Source of the DNA: Saccopteryx bilineata
Taxonomy: Eukaryota; Chordata; Mammalia; Chiroptera; Emballonuridae
Length of the DNA stretch: 64,000 nucleotides
NCBI RefSeq assembly: GCF_036850765.1
Contig: NC_089490.1
Location: 98,878,074 to 98,942,073, forward strand
Direction of reading: 5' to 3'
Shown: piece after piece, positions 46,338 to 58,245 of the stretch
Layout: the number at the start of each line of letters is the position of its first letter
Numbering within the stretch: the stretch's first letter is position 1
The notes under the pieces: generated by a model
Databases searched by the model: none
What the model was told of the DNA's origin: nothing
What the model saw: only the letters and a program-made list of their open reading frames with translations
Translations under genes and position numbers: made by a program

Positions 46338-49300
46338 ATGGCAATAGGGAACTCACAAGTATCAATAATTACACTAAATGTAAATGGATTAAACTCACCA
46401 ATAAAAAGGCACAGAGTAGCAGAATGGATTAAAAAACAAAATCCAACTGTATGCTGCCTACAGGAAACTCATCTAAGTAACAAGGATAAAAACAAATTCA
46501 AAGTGAAAGTCTGGAAAACAATACTCCAAGCAAATAACATCCAAAAAAAAGCAAGTGTAGCAATACTCATATCGGATAATGCTGACTACAAGACAGGAAA
46601 AGTACTCAGAGACAAAAATGGCCATTTCATACTGGCTAAGGGGACACTGAATCAAGAAGACATAACAATTCTTAATATATATGCACCAAACCAAGGAGCA
46701 CCAAAATATATAAGACAGCTACTTATTGATCTTAAAACAAAAACTGACAAAAATACAATCGTACTTGGAGACCTCAATACACCGCTGATGGCTCTAGATC
46801 GGTCATCCAAACAGAGAATCAACAAAGACATAGTGGCCTTAAACAAAACACTAGAGCACCTGGATATGATAGACATCTACAGGACATTTCATCCCAAAGT
46901 GACTGAGTATACATTTTTCTCCAGTGTACATGGATCATTCTCAAGAATTGACCATATGTTGGGCCACAAAAACAACATCAGCAAATTCAGAAAAATTGAA
47001 GTTGTACCAAGCATATTTTCTGATCATAAAGCCTTGAAACTAGAATTCAACTGCAAAAAAGAGGAATAAAATCCCACAAAAATGTGGAAACTAAACAACA
47101 TACTTTTAAAAAATGAATGGGTCAAAGAAGAAATAAGTGCAGAGATCAAAAGATATATACAGACTAATGAAAACGACAATACGACATATCAGAATCTATG
47201 GGATGCAGCAAAAGCAGTGATAAGAGGGAAGTTCATATCACTTCAGGCATATATGAACAAACAAGAGAGAGCCCAAGTGAACCACTTAACTTCCCACCTT
47301 AAGGAACTAGAAAAAGAAGAACAAAGACAACCCAAAACCAGCCGAAGAAAGGAGATAATAAAAATCAGAGCAGAAATAAATGAATTAGAGAACAGAAAAA
47401 CTATAGAAAAAATTAATAGAACAAGGAGCTGGTTCTTTGAAAAGATCAACAAAATTGACAAACCCTTGGCAAGACTTACCAAGGAAAAAAGAGAAAGAAC
47501 TCATATAAACAAAATCCAAAATGAAAGAGGAGAAATCACCACGGACACCGTAGATATACAAAGAATTATTGTAGAATACTATGAAAAACTTTATGCCACT
47601 AAATTCAACAACCTAGAAGAAATGGATAAATTCCTAGAACAATACAACCTTCCTAGACTGAGTCAAGAAGAAGCAGAAAGCCTAAACAGACCTATCAGTA
47701 GAGAAGAAATAGAAAAAACCATTAAAAACCTCCCCAAAAATAAAAGTCCAGGCCCTGACGGCTATACCAGCGAATTTTATCAAACATTCAAAGAAGACTT
47801 GGTTCCTATTCTACTCAAAGTCTTCCAAAAAATTGAACAAGAAGCAATACTTCCAAACACATTTTATGAGGCCAACATAACCCTCATACCAAAACCAGGC
47901 AAGGATGGCACAAAAAAAGAAAACTACAGACCAATATCTCTAATGAATACAGATGCTAAAATACTAAACAAAATACTAGCAAATCGAATACAACAACATA
48001 TTAAAAAAATAATACATCATGATGAAGTGGGATTCATCCCAGAATCTCAAGGATGGTTCAACATACGCAAAACGGTTAATGTAATACACCATATCAACAA
48101 AACAAAGAACAAAAACCACATGATCTTATCAATAGATGCAGAAAAGGCTTTTGATAAAATACAACACAATTTTATGTTTAAGACTCTCAACAAAATGGGT
48201 ATAGAAGGAAAATATCTCAACATGATAAAGGCCATATATGATAAACCATCAGCCAACATCATATTAAATGGCATAAAACTGAGGACTTTCCACCTTAAAT
48301 CAGGAACACGACAAGGGTGTCCACTCTCTCCACTCTTATTTAACGTGGTGCTAGAAGTTCTGGCCAGAGCAATCAGACAAGACAAAGAAATAAAAGGCAT
48401 CCATATCGGAAAAGAAGAAGTAAAGGTATCACTTTTTGCTGATGATATGATCCTATACATCGAAAACCCAAAGGACTCCACAAAAAGATTACTAGAAACA
48501 ATAAACCAATACAGTAAGGTCGCAGGATACAAAATTAACATACAGAAGTCCAATAGCCTTTCTATATGCCAACAATGAAACAACTGAGAAGGAACTCAAA
48601 AGAATAATCCCCTTCACGATTGCAACAAAAAAAATAAAATACTTAGGAATAAACATAACAAAGAATGTAAAGGACTTATATAATGAAAACTATAAACCAT
48701 TGTTAAGGGAAATCGAAAAAGATATAATGAGATGGAAGAATATACCTTGTTCTTGGCTAGGAAGAATAAATATAATCAAGATGGCTATATTACCCAAAGC
48801 AATATACAAATTTAATGCAATTCCCATCAAACTTCCAATGACATTTTTTAAAGAAATAGAGCAAAAAATCATCAGATTTATATGGAACTATAAAAAACCC
48901 CGAATAGCCAAAGCAATCCTAAAGAAAAAGAATGAAGCTGGGGGCATTACAATACCTGACTTCAAACTCTATTATAGGGCCACGACAATCAAAACAGCAT
49001 GGTATTGGCAGAAAAACAGACACTCAGACCAATGGAACAGAATAGAAAGTCCAGAAATAAAACCACATATATATAGTCAAATAATTTTTGATAAAGGGGC
49101 CAACAACACACACTGGAGAAAAGAAAGCCTCTTCAATAAATGGTGCTGGGAAAACTGGAAAGCCACATGCAAAATAATGAAACTGGACTACAGTCTCTCC
49201 CCCTGTACAAAAATTAACTCAAAATGGATCAAAGATCTAAACATAAGACCTGAAACAATTAAGTACATAGAAGAAGACATAGGTACTCAACTCATGGACC

Positions 49301-50165
49301 TGGGTTTTAAAGAGCATTTTATGAATTTGACTCCAATGGCAAGAGAAGTGAAGGCAAAAATTAATGAATGGGACTACATCAGACTTAGAAGTTTTTGCTC
49401 AGCAAGAGAAACTGATAACAAAATAAACAGAAAGCCAACTAAATGGGAAATGATATTTTCAAACAACAGCTCAGATAAGGGCCTAATATCCAAAATATAC
49501 AAAGAACTCATAAAACTCAACAACAAACAAACAAACAATCCAATAAAAAAATGGGAAGAGGATATGAATAGACACTTCTCCCAGGAAGAAATACAAATGG
49601 CCAACAGATATATGAAAAGATGCTCATCTTCTTTAGCTATTAGAGAAATGCAAATCAAAACGGCAATGAGATACCACCTCACACCTGTTCGATTAGCTGT
49701 TATTAGCAAGTCAGGTAATAGCAAATGTTGGAGAGGCTGTGGAGAAAAAGGAACCTTCATACACTGTTGGTGGGAATGTAAAGTAGTACAACCATTATGG
49801 AAGAAAGTATGGTGGTTCCTCAAAAAACTGAAAATAGAACTACCTTATGACCCAGCATCCCTCTACTGGGTATATATCCCAAAAACTCAGAAACATTGAT
49901 ACGTAAAAACACATGCAGCCCCATGTTTATTGCAGCATTGTTCACAGTGGCCAGGACATGGAAACAACCAAAAAGCCCATCAATAGATGACTGGATAAAG
50001 AAGATGTGGCACATATACACTATGGAATACTACTCAGCCATAAGAAATGATGACATCGGAACATTTACAGCAAAATGGTGGGATCTTGATAACATGATAC
50101 GAAGCGAAATAAGTAAATCAGAAAAAAACAGGAACTGTATTATTCCATATGTAGGTGGGACATAA
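46338..50165 (+). pseudogene. L1 ORF2, nearly intact (endonuclease + reverse transcriptase)
   Basis: Starts MAIGNSQVSIITLNVNGLNS. The apurinic-type endonuclease part (46338-47066) keeps QETHL, NIYAPN, GDLNTPL, SRIDHMLGH and SDHKAL. A single in-frame TAA at 47067 separates it from the RT part (47082-48578, same frame), which keeps [40 protein letters not shown] and the catalytic FADD at 48435-48446. A frameshift near 48550 moves to the 48700-49899 segment, which holds the Cys-rich [18 protein letters not shown] block. Another near 49895 leads to the last 89 codons ending at 50165. One stop plus two frameshifts make it non-autonomous. Confidence 0.93.
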
Positions 50166-50202
50166 TAGTGAAACTAAGAGACATTGATAAGAGTGTGGTG
50201 GT

Positions 50203-50248
50203 TATGGGGGGGAGGGGGGAATGGGAGAGGGATAGGGGGTGGGGAGGG
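50203..50248 (+). other. G-rich L1 3' UTR tract, potential G-quadruplex
   Basis: The stretch contains GGGGGGG, GGGGGG, GGG, GGG, GGGGG, GGGG and GGGG runs separated by one to four bases. This satisfies the four-run G-quadruplex pattern several times over. Homologous tracts lie at 16490-16509 (collapsed to G20) and, on the other strand, near 26690-26750. Confidence 0.85.
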
Positions 50249-50559
50249 GCACAAAGAAAACAAGATAGAAGGTGACAGAGGACAATCTGACTTTGGGTGG
50301 TGGGTATGCAACATAATTGAACGACAAAATAACCTGGACTTGTTATCTTTGAATATATGTATCCTGATTTATTGATGTCACCCCATTAAAAAAATAAAAT
50401 TATTAAAAAAACAAACAAACAAAAAAAAACCCTATGGTATGTAACCATTTGGGGCTGGCATTTTTTCACTCAGCATAATTCCCCAGAGAGCTATTAAACT
50501 ATGCTTTTGATGAACCACAAGATCTTATGTATATTGGCACATTTTATTTTGGCAACAAG

Positions 50560-51965
50560 GTTATCATTATTAGCCAACCATGCTTAATGTGGTACCTGTA
50601 ATACAGTGCATAGAAAACGTTCAGGGAGGTTCAGTGGTGGCTTTTTACTCCACCTACCTTTCCCCTTCTCCTCCTCCTCCTCTCTGTCTTTCTCTTCTTT
50701 CCTTGTTCTCTTTTTCCCCACATCCTCTTATTAATGTGGACAAAAGCTGACTGTTTAAGTTGAAAATCTAAACTGAATTAAATAGTTTATAAGAAAATTC
50801 TTTGTAAGTTACAAACGGTTAGACTTTCAGAAATGTCTGGTCGGTGTTGGCAACATTATAAGGATGGTTTGCTTGTGCTCGTGGTGTGCACTTATGTGAA
50901 TAAAGAAGTCAGCGGGAGCAGGTTTTTCCCACACTGTGCCCATGTGGTCTGCCCTCCAGTGGGAGCTGCTAACCCACAAAGCCTGTCACACTTTGATTCC
51001 AAGCAACAAAGTCCCATGAACAAAACAGAAATGTCAGTTCCCATTCTTTATAAATCCTTTGCTTTAAAAAAAGTGCCTCCTGTTTCTAGTTGCCAGACAT
51101 TAAGCCCAGTGAACTCCTTCATGAAAACATCAAGAAATGCCAAGTATTGTTCAGACTCTAGTCTTTATTTCTATATCTGAGGTGAGAAGCCCACAGGCAG
51201 ACCCAAGCCAACCCTGTAGGGGAGCCCAGTGTTGCTGTCCTTAGTCTCAGCCTTTCTTCCTGTACTGTTCCTACTGAGATTCAAAGTCCTGTCCTTTCAG
51301 GGGAGTTAAATCCTACTCTGATGGAGTCTTCCCCTATTCAGGAAGAGGGAAGGGTAGAGCAAGGTTGCTAAAGCATTCATGTTTGAGTCAGGGTAGGGTA
51401 GGCTACGCTGTGCTAAAAACAACTCTAAATCTCAGTGGTGATAAAAGTTTATTTCTTTTCCATGCAAAGTCCTGTGAAGGATAGGCAACTCTCCTTCAAC
51501 CTGTAACTGTGCTCTCCAGAATGTTGGCCTCCAAGGTCACCACTGCAGGAGAAGAGGGCTAGGGAATTTCCGAGGTGATTTTAAGTAGGGTGACCATACA
51601 TCCCAGTTCGCCTGTGAAAGTCACAGCATGTACCCTTGATTTGAAGTAATAGTTAATATTTCTCCTTTTATTTTATTCTCAAAAGTGTCCTAGTTTAGAC
51701 AATAAATAAGGGTGACCATTTCTAAGAACCAGCTATCCTAATTTCTGCTCATATCCTATTGGCTTTCATCTAACAAGCAAGGATGTAGAGAATTGCATAA
51801 GAGGCAATACCGATTTTAGTGAACACTGACAACTTCTGACACAATAAGCTTTTTCAGGAATACCATGCATTTTTAAACAGAATTAATTCTATAACTTAAA
51901 TTATCGAAATTGTGTTGAGTAGGCATCATATAAATATGATATTCTTTATAAATCTCATTTAATCA
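50560..51965 (+). other. Intronic sequence, no gene recognised
   Basis: Unique-looking DNA with a CT-rich block at 50660-50720. The part at 51395-51560 (AAATCTCAGTGGTGATAAAAGTTTATTTC) looks like an old repeat I cannot name. ORF 50833-51180 has no splice context or family resemblance. Confidence 0.45.
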
Positions 51966-51971
51966 CCCATT

Positions 51972-52430
51972 GTGGTAAACAGAATCGTGTCCCCTACCGC
52001 CACACAGATGTCCGCATCCTAATCTCCAGAACCAGTTACTTTACATGACAAAAGGGATTTTGCAGATGTGATTAAATTAAGAATATTGAGGTGGAGTGAT
52101 TATTCTGGATTACACAGGTTGTCCCTAAATGTAGTGAGAGGTTCCTTATGAAAGGGAGGCAGAAGGAGATTTGACAATGGAAGAGAAGGCATATGATGAT
52201 GGAAGCAGAGGTCAGATGGAAAAGGAGACTAGAAGTCAGGGAACTCTAGAAGCCTCTATGACAAAGAAAAAGATTCTCTCCTTAGAGTGCCCAGAGGGAA
52301 CTAGTCCTGTTGACAACTTGACTTTAGGGCAAGAAAACTTATTTCAGATTCCTTATCTCCATGACTGTAAGAGAATAAATTTGTTGTAAATTTGTTATAG
52401 CAGCAATACGAAATGAATACACACATACCA
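51972..52430 (+). mobile_element. Old solo LTR (MaLR/ERVL-like)
   Basis: The start GGTAAACAGAATCGTGTCCCC, then GTCCGCATCCTAATCTCCAGAACC, and the end AAGAGAATAAATTTGTTGTAAATTTGTTATAGCAGC follow the layout of mammalian MaLR LTRs (MLT1 type) as I remember them. No internal retroviral genes flank it. The internal open frame at 52171-52389 is part of the LTR. Confidence 0.65.
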
Positions 52431-52489
52431 GTATATTCTGAAGCTCAGCATGTGACTTTAGATTTCTGTTTCGAGTTAAGGCAGATAAC

Positions 52490-52645
52490 TGTCATTATCC
52501 TTATTTTACATGTGAGAAATTGAGTCCTGAAGAGTTTTAAGTGATGTGCCAAAGTTCCCTCAGCTAGCACCAGTGCCAGGATTCATGCCTAGGCAGACTG
52601 GCTTGTCAGGACATGATCCTAATCACTCTGCTCTACTGCCTCTCC
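52490..52645 (-). mobile_element. MIR fragment, minus strand
   Basis: Antisense MIR: TTATCCTTATTTTACATGTGAGAAATTGAG, GTGCCAAAGTTCCCTCAGCTAGC, CCAGGATTCATGCC, ATCCTAATCACTCTGC. Confidence 0.75.
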
Positions 52646-52807
52646 CCTTTTGCCCAACTGTCCTCTGAACTCCCTCCCACCCTGTCCGTCAACCATGAAA
52701 TGCCCCTGCTCTGAAGTCTCTCCTCCCATTCCCACCTGACTTGACTTCAGTCTCTTGCTCTGCCCAGGGGCTTGATGGCACTTGAGACACTTTTCCAGCT
52801 TCATTCA

Positions 52808-53203
52808 GCTTTTGGAATTTTTTTTTTTTTTTGTATTTTTCTGAAGTTGGAAACGGGGAGGCAGTCAGACAGACTGCTGCACGTGCCCAACCGGGATCCA
52901 CCCGGCATGCCCACCAGGGGGCGATGCTCTGCCCATCTGGGGTGCCGCTCTGTTGCAACCAGAGCCATTCTAGCGCCTGAGGCAGAGGCCATAGAGCCAC
53001 CCCCAGTGCCCAGGCCAACTTTGCTCCAATGGAGCCTTGTCTGTGGGAGGGGAAGAGAGAGACAGAGAGGAAGGAGAGGGGGAGGGGTGGAGAAGCAGAT
53101 GGGTGCTTCTCCTGTGTGCCCTGCCTGGGAATCGAACTCAGAACTCCTGCATGCCAGGCTGAAGCTCTACCACTGAGCCAACTGGCCAGGGCCGCTTTTG
53201 GAA
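52808..53203 (-). mobile_element. Young tRNA-derived SINE, minus strand
   Basis: The body at 52818-53193 has a T16 tail complement, the conserved CTGAAGTTGGAAACGGGGAG 3' part, the long body and the head CCAACTGGCCAGGGCC. Perfect 10-bp duplication GCTTTTGGAA (52808-52817 and 53194-53203). ORFs of 109 and 134 aa here are SINE artefacts. Confidence 0.93.
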
Positions 53204-53215
53204 ATTTTATAGATA

Positions 53216-53574
53216 GTCTAGGTCAGTGGTAGTCAACCTGGTCCCTACCGCCCACTACTGGGCGTTCCAGCTTTCATGGTGGGCGGTAGTGGAGCAACCA
53301 AAGTATAAATAAAAAGATAGATTTAACTATAGTAAGTTGTTTTATAAAGATTTATTCTGCCAAACAGTGAAAATCCAACATAAAGTACTTGGTAAGTAAT
53401 TATTATTATATGCTTTAACTTGCTGTAACTCTGCTTTATAAATTTTATAAAGTCAAATTACTTCTGTACTTTATAAATCACCATTACTGTGGAACTGGTT
53501 AGAAAATTTTACTACTAACAGAGATACAAAAGTGGGCGGTAGGTGTAAAAAGATTGACTACCCCTGGTCTAGGT
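53216..53574. mobile_element. hAT-type MITE with perfect 8-bp target duplication
   Basis: The element at 53224-53566 (343 bp) begins CAGTGGTAGTCAACCTGGTC and ends AAAGATTGACTACCCCTG. The ends form imperfect inverted repeats (CAGTGGTAGTCAA against CAGGGGTAGTCAA). Subterminal CTACCGCCCACT and GTGGGCGGTAG are also inverted. It is flanked by GTCTAGGT on both sides (53216-53223 and 53567-53574); an 8-bp duplication with CAG...CTG-type ends is typical of hAT transposons. It has no coding capacity and an AT-rich core. Confidence 0.93.
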
Positions 53575-53917
53575 CTTCCATAGGGAATTTAGGCTTCAGG
53601 TGAAATTATTGAATTGCTTCATATTTAAGATTCTGGGAAGATATTACTGAATCTTCTTACTCTTCTTTAATTTCTAATTCTGTTCCTCATACTCTAGAGA
53701 GGGGAATGTTCCCAAGAGCAATCAAATAAAATGATTAATAGAAGTAATACTGGAACCGTGTTAAGCTTGTTTGACCACAGCCCAGAAAAGAAGTAACTGG
53801 AATGTTAGTTAGTATATGAATTCTTATTTAGTTGTTACTTTACATCTCCCCTTAGCGTATGTTGGTTATATACTAGTGTGCATTTTGCCATATCACCACT
53901 TGGTTAATGATTCTATA

Positions 53918-54370
53918 GTTAACCACTGAATTAAATATCTATGCCTGCCATGGCCCCTGCTCTGAGCCCCCAGATCTCCCCAGGTCCAGAGAACTTCCCC
54001 AGCTCTGGGAATGGCTGCCTGACAGCCTGTGGCTCGAGGCCCTCCTCAAGATTTGCCTCTGGCCAAAGGACATGGTCTCTTTCTTGGGGGGAAGTCTGCA
54101 TCCAAAATTACTGGTTTATATGGGGGTACGAAGACCCGATCTCCCCTACCATTGTTAGGACAATGTGGAAGGGCTGTCCCAGCTGCGAAGCTTCCTGTGG
54201 GGTCGGCGGAGCCCTTGCTGTGACTGACTGCAGCCTGTCCTCTCTCTCTGCCAGTTCTGCTCTCTCCCCTTTCTCCTGGCTGTTGATCCCAAGGGTATTC
54301 CCTAATAAACTTCCCAAAAGCTACATTCCCTCTTGGGGTCTGCTTCCTGGGAATCTGAACTACCACGTGA
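53918..54370 (+). mobile_element. Old LTR-like repeat
   Basis: The layout is that of an LTR 3' half: GC-rich body, TTTATATGGGGGTACGAAGACC, then TGTTGATCCCAAGGGTATTCCCTAATAAACTTCCC (AATAAA poly-A signal) and a terminal GGTCTGCTTCCTGGGAATCTGAACTACC. The GC-rich body creates ORFs on both strands (53941-54375, 54366-54046), which I do not call as genes. Confidence 0.6.
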
Positions 54371-54379
54371 GTTAAAAAT

Positions 54380-55500
54380 AAAAAATGAAGATCCCTGACT
54401 GAGGATAATTACATAAATCAATCCTTACTTATGGGAATTAAAAGTATTCTAAAGGAAGTAGGAAACATACTTCATGTCTTAGAGATTATTTTTTAATGTA
54501 GAAGTAGGGGGAAAACCTCATACACATATCACTCACTCACGATTAAAAACACATTTTACAGTGTGACCCATAATGCAATCACATTTTCTTTTGACCTCCA
54601 TTTTAACAGTTAATTTACAAATAAAGTGAACTCGATAAAACAAGGACTCCATTTCCAATCTTCAATAAATGCAGCCTTCCTTTCTTGGCAAAACAATTTT
54701 TCCAGAGTATAAAAACAGGACTTGAGAAAGCTTTAAAACCATTTTCTGAGAAGAAAGGCAATGATGTAAAGTGAAATATAATCACACATAAGTACTGTAT
54801 CAGAATTTATACTCTCGCATCTCCACAGAGAATGAAAAGTAGATATTCAGGTTTACAACACACCGAATATAGGCATTTCTGCTAAATCCTCTATCCAAGA
54901 AAACTCTTCTTTCAATTTCCCCCTCAAACCCCTGATTGTAAGCACTGAGCCATTGACCATGAACTTGCATCTAGCCTTTATGCCCTGTGCACTTCATTGT
55001 TGATTATGTAACTCATATTTTCTGTTCTGATTAGAGCTTTTGGTATCTTAAAGAGGATATGTCCTGTTTGAGATCTTTTATTAGTTCTTTATTTGGTGAA
55101 AAATACTTTCCTGGAGGGAGAGAGAAGCTGTTCTTTCTGCACAATAAGGAAAAGGCTCTTTTCTCTGGACCTTAGGTTTTTGAGCAGTCAGAATAAGCCT
55201 CAGTCTGTATAGCCTAAACTTTTATTTTTTTCTTAAGGGTCTCTTTTGGTCTTAATGGATTGTTTTCTTAAACAGTTTCCTAAAAGAAGCATATGCCCAT
55301 ATTGATGATGTTCACTGCCAGCTTCGTCACCATCCATCAGGTAGTGCCTTGGCTGGGCTGAGATGAGGCATGCAGACACCGTGTGCAGAATGAATGCCGA
55401 GGAGGAGGAGGGGCAGAGGAGGAGCTCGAAAGACTCTGAAGACATTTACTAGCTGAATATATGTTGGGATGGTGGTGTGGTTTTCCTGATACAAACCAGT
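54380..55500 (+). other. Intronic sequence without recognised genes
   Basis: AT-rich, with no exon or recognised repeat. A GGAGGAGG run (55400-55415) is the only simple-sequence feature. Confidence 0.5.
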
Positions 55501-55714
55501 CTGACAATACTCTGACACCAGTTGGGTATCCTACAATTCAATTCACTTCTGGCACTACTACCCAGAATTAGTACAGACTCCACAGAGTAAGAATTCAGTC
55601 CAAGACTGCCTGCACTTCAGATGCCAGCTGCAAATGAGGTGCCAGGCTACTCATACTTCTTCCCAGCATACTAAAAAATTTGGGAGTTCCCAAGATGCCC
55701 ATTCAGGTTTGGTA

Positions 55715-56190
55715 ATTTGCTAGAATGACTCACAGAACTTAGGAAAGCACTTCGTGTTTAATTACCAGTTTATTATAAAGGGTAGAACTGAGGAGCAGCC
55801 AAACAGAAAACATGCACAGGACAAGATATAGGGGGTGGGGAAGAGCAGAGCCCCATCCCCTCTCTGGGTTTCTACCCGCCCAGCCCAGGGCATTGACGTG
55901 TCTACCAACCAAGAAGCTCCTTGAGAGCTGTCAGTATGGGGTGTTTACAGAGGTTTCATTACATAGGCACAATTGGTTAAATCATTGGCCATTGATGACT
56001 GAACTCAATCTCAGGCTCCTCTGCATCCTCAGAGTTCAGGGTGTAGGGCTGAAAGTTTTAACTCTCTAATCACATGGTTGGTTTTGCTGATGACCAACTC
56101 TATCCTGAAGTTAGCACATAAAAGAAAAATTTTAAGGACTTTAGAAGTTTTATGCCAGGAACCTGGGTCAAAGACCTCGTATTTTTAATT
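55715..56190 (+). mobile_element. Old LTR-like repeat
   Basis: The text AGAATGACTCACAGAACTTAGGAAAGCAC, CAGTTTATTATAAAGG, AGGTTTCATTACATAGGCACAATTGG, AATCATTGGCCATTGATGACTGAACTC, CTAATCACATGGTTGG, TTTATGCCAGGAACCTGGG matches an ancient placental repeat I remember as LTR-derived. I cannot give its family name. Confidence 0.55.
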
Positions 56191-56261
56191 TTTTTATTGT
56201 GCCATAACTGTAAACTATGAGCATAACCTAAAATTGGTTTTTAAACATACATCCCAGTGTA

Positions 56262-56425
56262 CCTTGGCCAGGTAACTCAGCTGGTTGCCAGGTTGCCAGG
56301 AGAGGCATATTCAAGAATCAATCAATGAATGCATAAGTAAGTGGAACAACAAGTAATGTTTGTTTGTTTCTCTCTCTCTTTCCTTTTTTCTCTCTCTCAA
56401 ATCAATAAATTAATTTTAAAAGTAC
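56262..56425 (+). mobile_element. Deleted VES-like SINE
   Basis: Starts CCTTGGCCAGGTAACTCAGCTGG. The region between the A box and the mid-body is shortened; it resumes at CAAGAATCAATCAATGAATGCATAAGTAAGTGGAACAAC and ends CTCTCTCTCAAATCAATAAATTAATTTTAAAAG. Confidence 0.75.
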
Positions 56426-58240
56426 ATACTAGAGAATGCAGTCTTCCTCAATATATCTTCCATTATGGAGTCACTCTTTGTAAATGACAATAAAGAGGCC
56501 ACTGTTTAAAAGCACTTTTAGCTCAGATGTGAGGAGGGAGGCCAGGCTCCTTCATATTGCTAAAATGATTTTGTCTAGACAAAAACATTTTATCTTCTGT
56601 GCATGTGGAAAAGTGTGTCTAAGCAAGAATTGTCCTTTTTTAAAAGGTGAACTCTGCTCAAGAGCTCTAGGAAACACTCTGCATAGTGGTTATAGAGTGT
56701 CAGTGATGATGGTGGTAATGATTTAAGAACAGTATATTCTATTCTTAGTGTAACATTTGAACCAATTCTTTACACAAATACTTTTTCTCCTATATCCTGC
56801 CTTAATTTGTGATGTTCTTGTTCTCTGCAAAATATCTTTATAATAATGTTATTTATTTAAAATTAATTTAAAATGATTCCTACTATCTCACCAATATGAC
56901 TCTTTGATTTGATATGGTAAAAAAGAAACCCTCTTTTCTGTCATATTTAAAGATTTATTAATACAAAAATTAGAGTGATACAGAAGATAGTCTTGTTCTC
57001 AGCAGTGTGAACTTTCCTATAGTCTGGTAGAATTGTATAGAAGCCCTTCTCATCTTCCTAAGAGTTGAATGCTGTTTCTATTAGACTGTGGAAAATAACA
57101 TCTATTGCTGTTGGTATTGGTATTCTGTCTTGATCATATAAAAAGCATAGTGAACCAAAATATATCTACTTCTCTCTCATCCAGAACTTTTATGAGATGA
57201 GTAACCAGTCATTCATGGTTTCAATTCTTTAGTAAGGTAGTATCATATTATTCTTTTTACTTTGGAATGCATGTATTTTCCCAGTCTGAAAATAAATGCA
57301 ATCAATCATTAACTTCAAAGACTTAGGTGATTGTTAAGAAGACATAGAAAATATGGGAGAGAAACTTATATGAGGATGCTGGATGAAAACAGTAATTGCT
57401 TTCCTGCCTTGAAGCAATTAAAATTATTTTTTCCATGTCTGTGACACTCTGTGTTTTAAGATACTTGAGAGGAGGCAAAGTTAAATTTATCCATATCACA
57501 CAGCCCACAATTTTTGATATCCACTTACCAATTTCAAGAGCAGGCAAAGCTAATCAATTAGTGGAAATTTGGCTTTCTCCCTTTTTTCTTAGTCATTAAC
57601 ACTTAGACTTAATGAAAAGACAGCTGACATTGTGTAGAGAGAAGTGAAAAGAGGTCTCAAAGTAGGTGCTCAATAAAAACTCATTGGAGTGAGAAAAATT
57701 ACAGATACTTTGAAGACTATCTGATTTTTTTTTCAATCAAGGAAAATTGTTGGAGCAAAAGAACAGAAGTAATAAAATCTTTCATTATAATAGAATCTAG
57801 TTTTCATGCAGAAACTCATATAAAACACAGTATAGCATTGGCAAATAACCCTTAACTGTCCAGTGCCTTTCAAAAATCCTAAACATGTTCAAGTCCAGGC
57901 CAGATTTTAATGACACCCTTCAGTGTGCCCCAGCTTGATCAACTTTCTTTCCCTTCTTTATAGTTTTTCAGACTTTTATCCTTGCCCAGCAAGGAAATTC
58001 ATCATCATTTCTTTAATATTGCTTGTTAACACATAACCTACTTGAACGCATTTACAACCTACTACCTGCCAAGCTATTATCTTCCTTTCTCTCTGCGAAG
58101 TCTTTCCTCATCCAGGTAATGGAACAAGAATTTGCTGGTTTCTTATTTTGGACAACTTGAATACAAAGCTATTTACAAAAACATATAAGACTTCTTAATA
58201 ATTATATAATTGCCAATATTGTCTCTATTGAACGATAAAG
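56425..58240 (+). other. Intronic sequence without recognised genes
   Basis: AT-rich DNA with no supported exon. A stretch at about 57890-58110 may be an old L2 remnant, but the match is too weak to call. Confidence 0.45.
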
Positions 58241-58245
58241 AAAGG

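Larger units (their letters stand above)
46157..50427 (+). mobile_element. Young 5'-truncated LINE-1 (about 4.27 kb)
   Basis: The copy starts in the ORF1-ORF2 spacer, contains all of ORF2, a G-rich 3' UTR tract (50203-50248), the terminal CACCCCATTAAAAAAATAAAA and an A-rich tail. Imperfect target duplication AACCCTATAGGTA (46144-46156) and AACCCTATGGTA (50428-50439). The low number of disabling changes over ORF2 suggests a recent insertion from an active family. Confidence 0.93.
45830..50500 (-). mobile_element. Old LINE-1 3' end split by a young L1
   Basis: The left piece 45830-46156 (GATAATTGTAGATTCACATGCAG, CATCTTGCAATATTGTAGTATGC, CATTTCAAGAATACTGTATTAAAAG) continues after the young element at 50428-50500 (GTATGTAACCATTTGGGGCTGGC, CACTCAGCATAATTCC). 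Together they form one L1M-type minus-strand tail that received the 4.3-kb insertion. Confidence 0.8.

Noticed and set aside
49374..49823. 149-aa minus-strand ORF (and 48047-48583, 178 aa)
   Set aside because: Antisense shadows of the L1 ORF2, which is clearly coding-derived on the plus strand.
54046..54375. Overlapping 144-aa and 106-aa ORFs
   Set aside because: They occupy the GC-rich body of an old LTR-like repeat on both strands with no splice context.
57748..57860. Pyrimidine-rich acceptor followed by an open frame starting GAAAATTGTTGG
   Set aside because: No plausible donor precedes the stop codon, and the frame does not resemble the host protein. Similarity to the start of the 41923 candidate is probably chance.
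58100..58160. CCTCATCCAG acceptor with open frame VMEQEFAGFLFWTT
   Set aside because: The frame stops after 14 codons without a donor, so it cannot be an internal exon; as a terminal exon it has no support.
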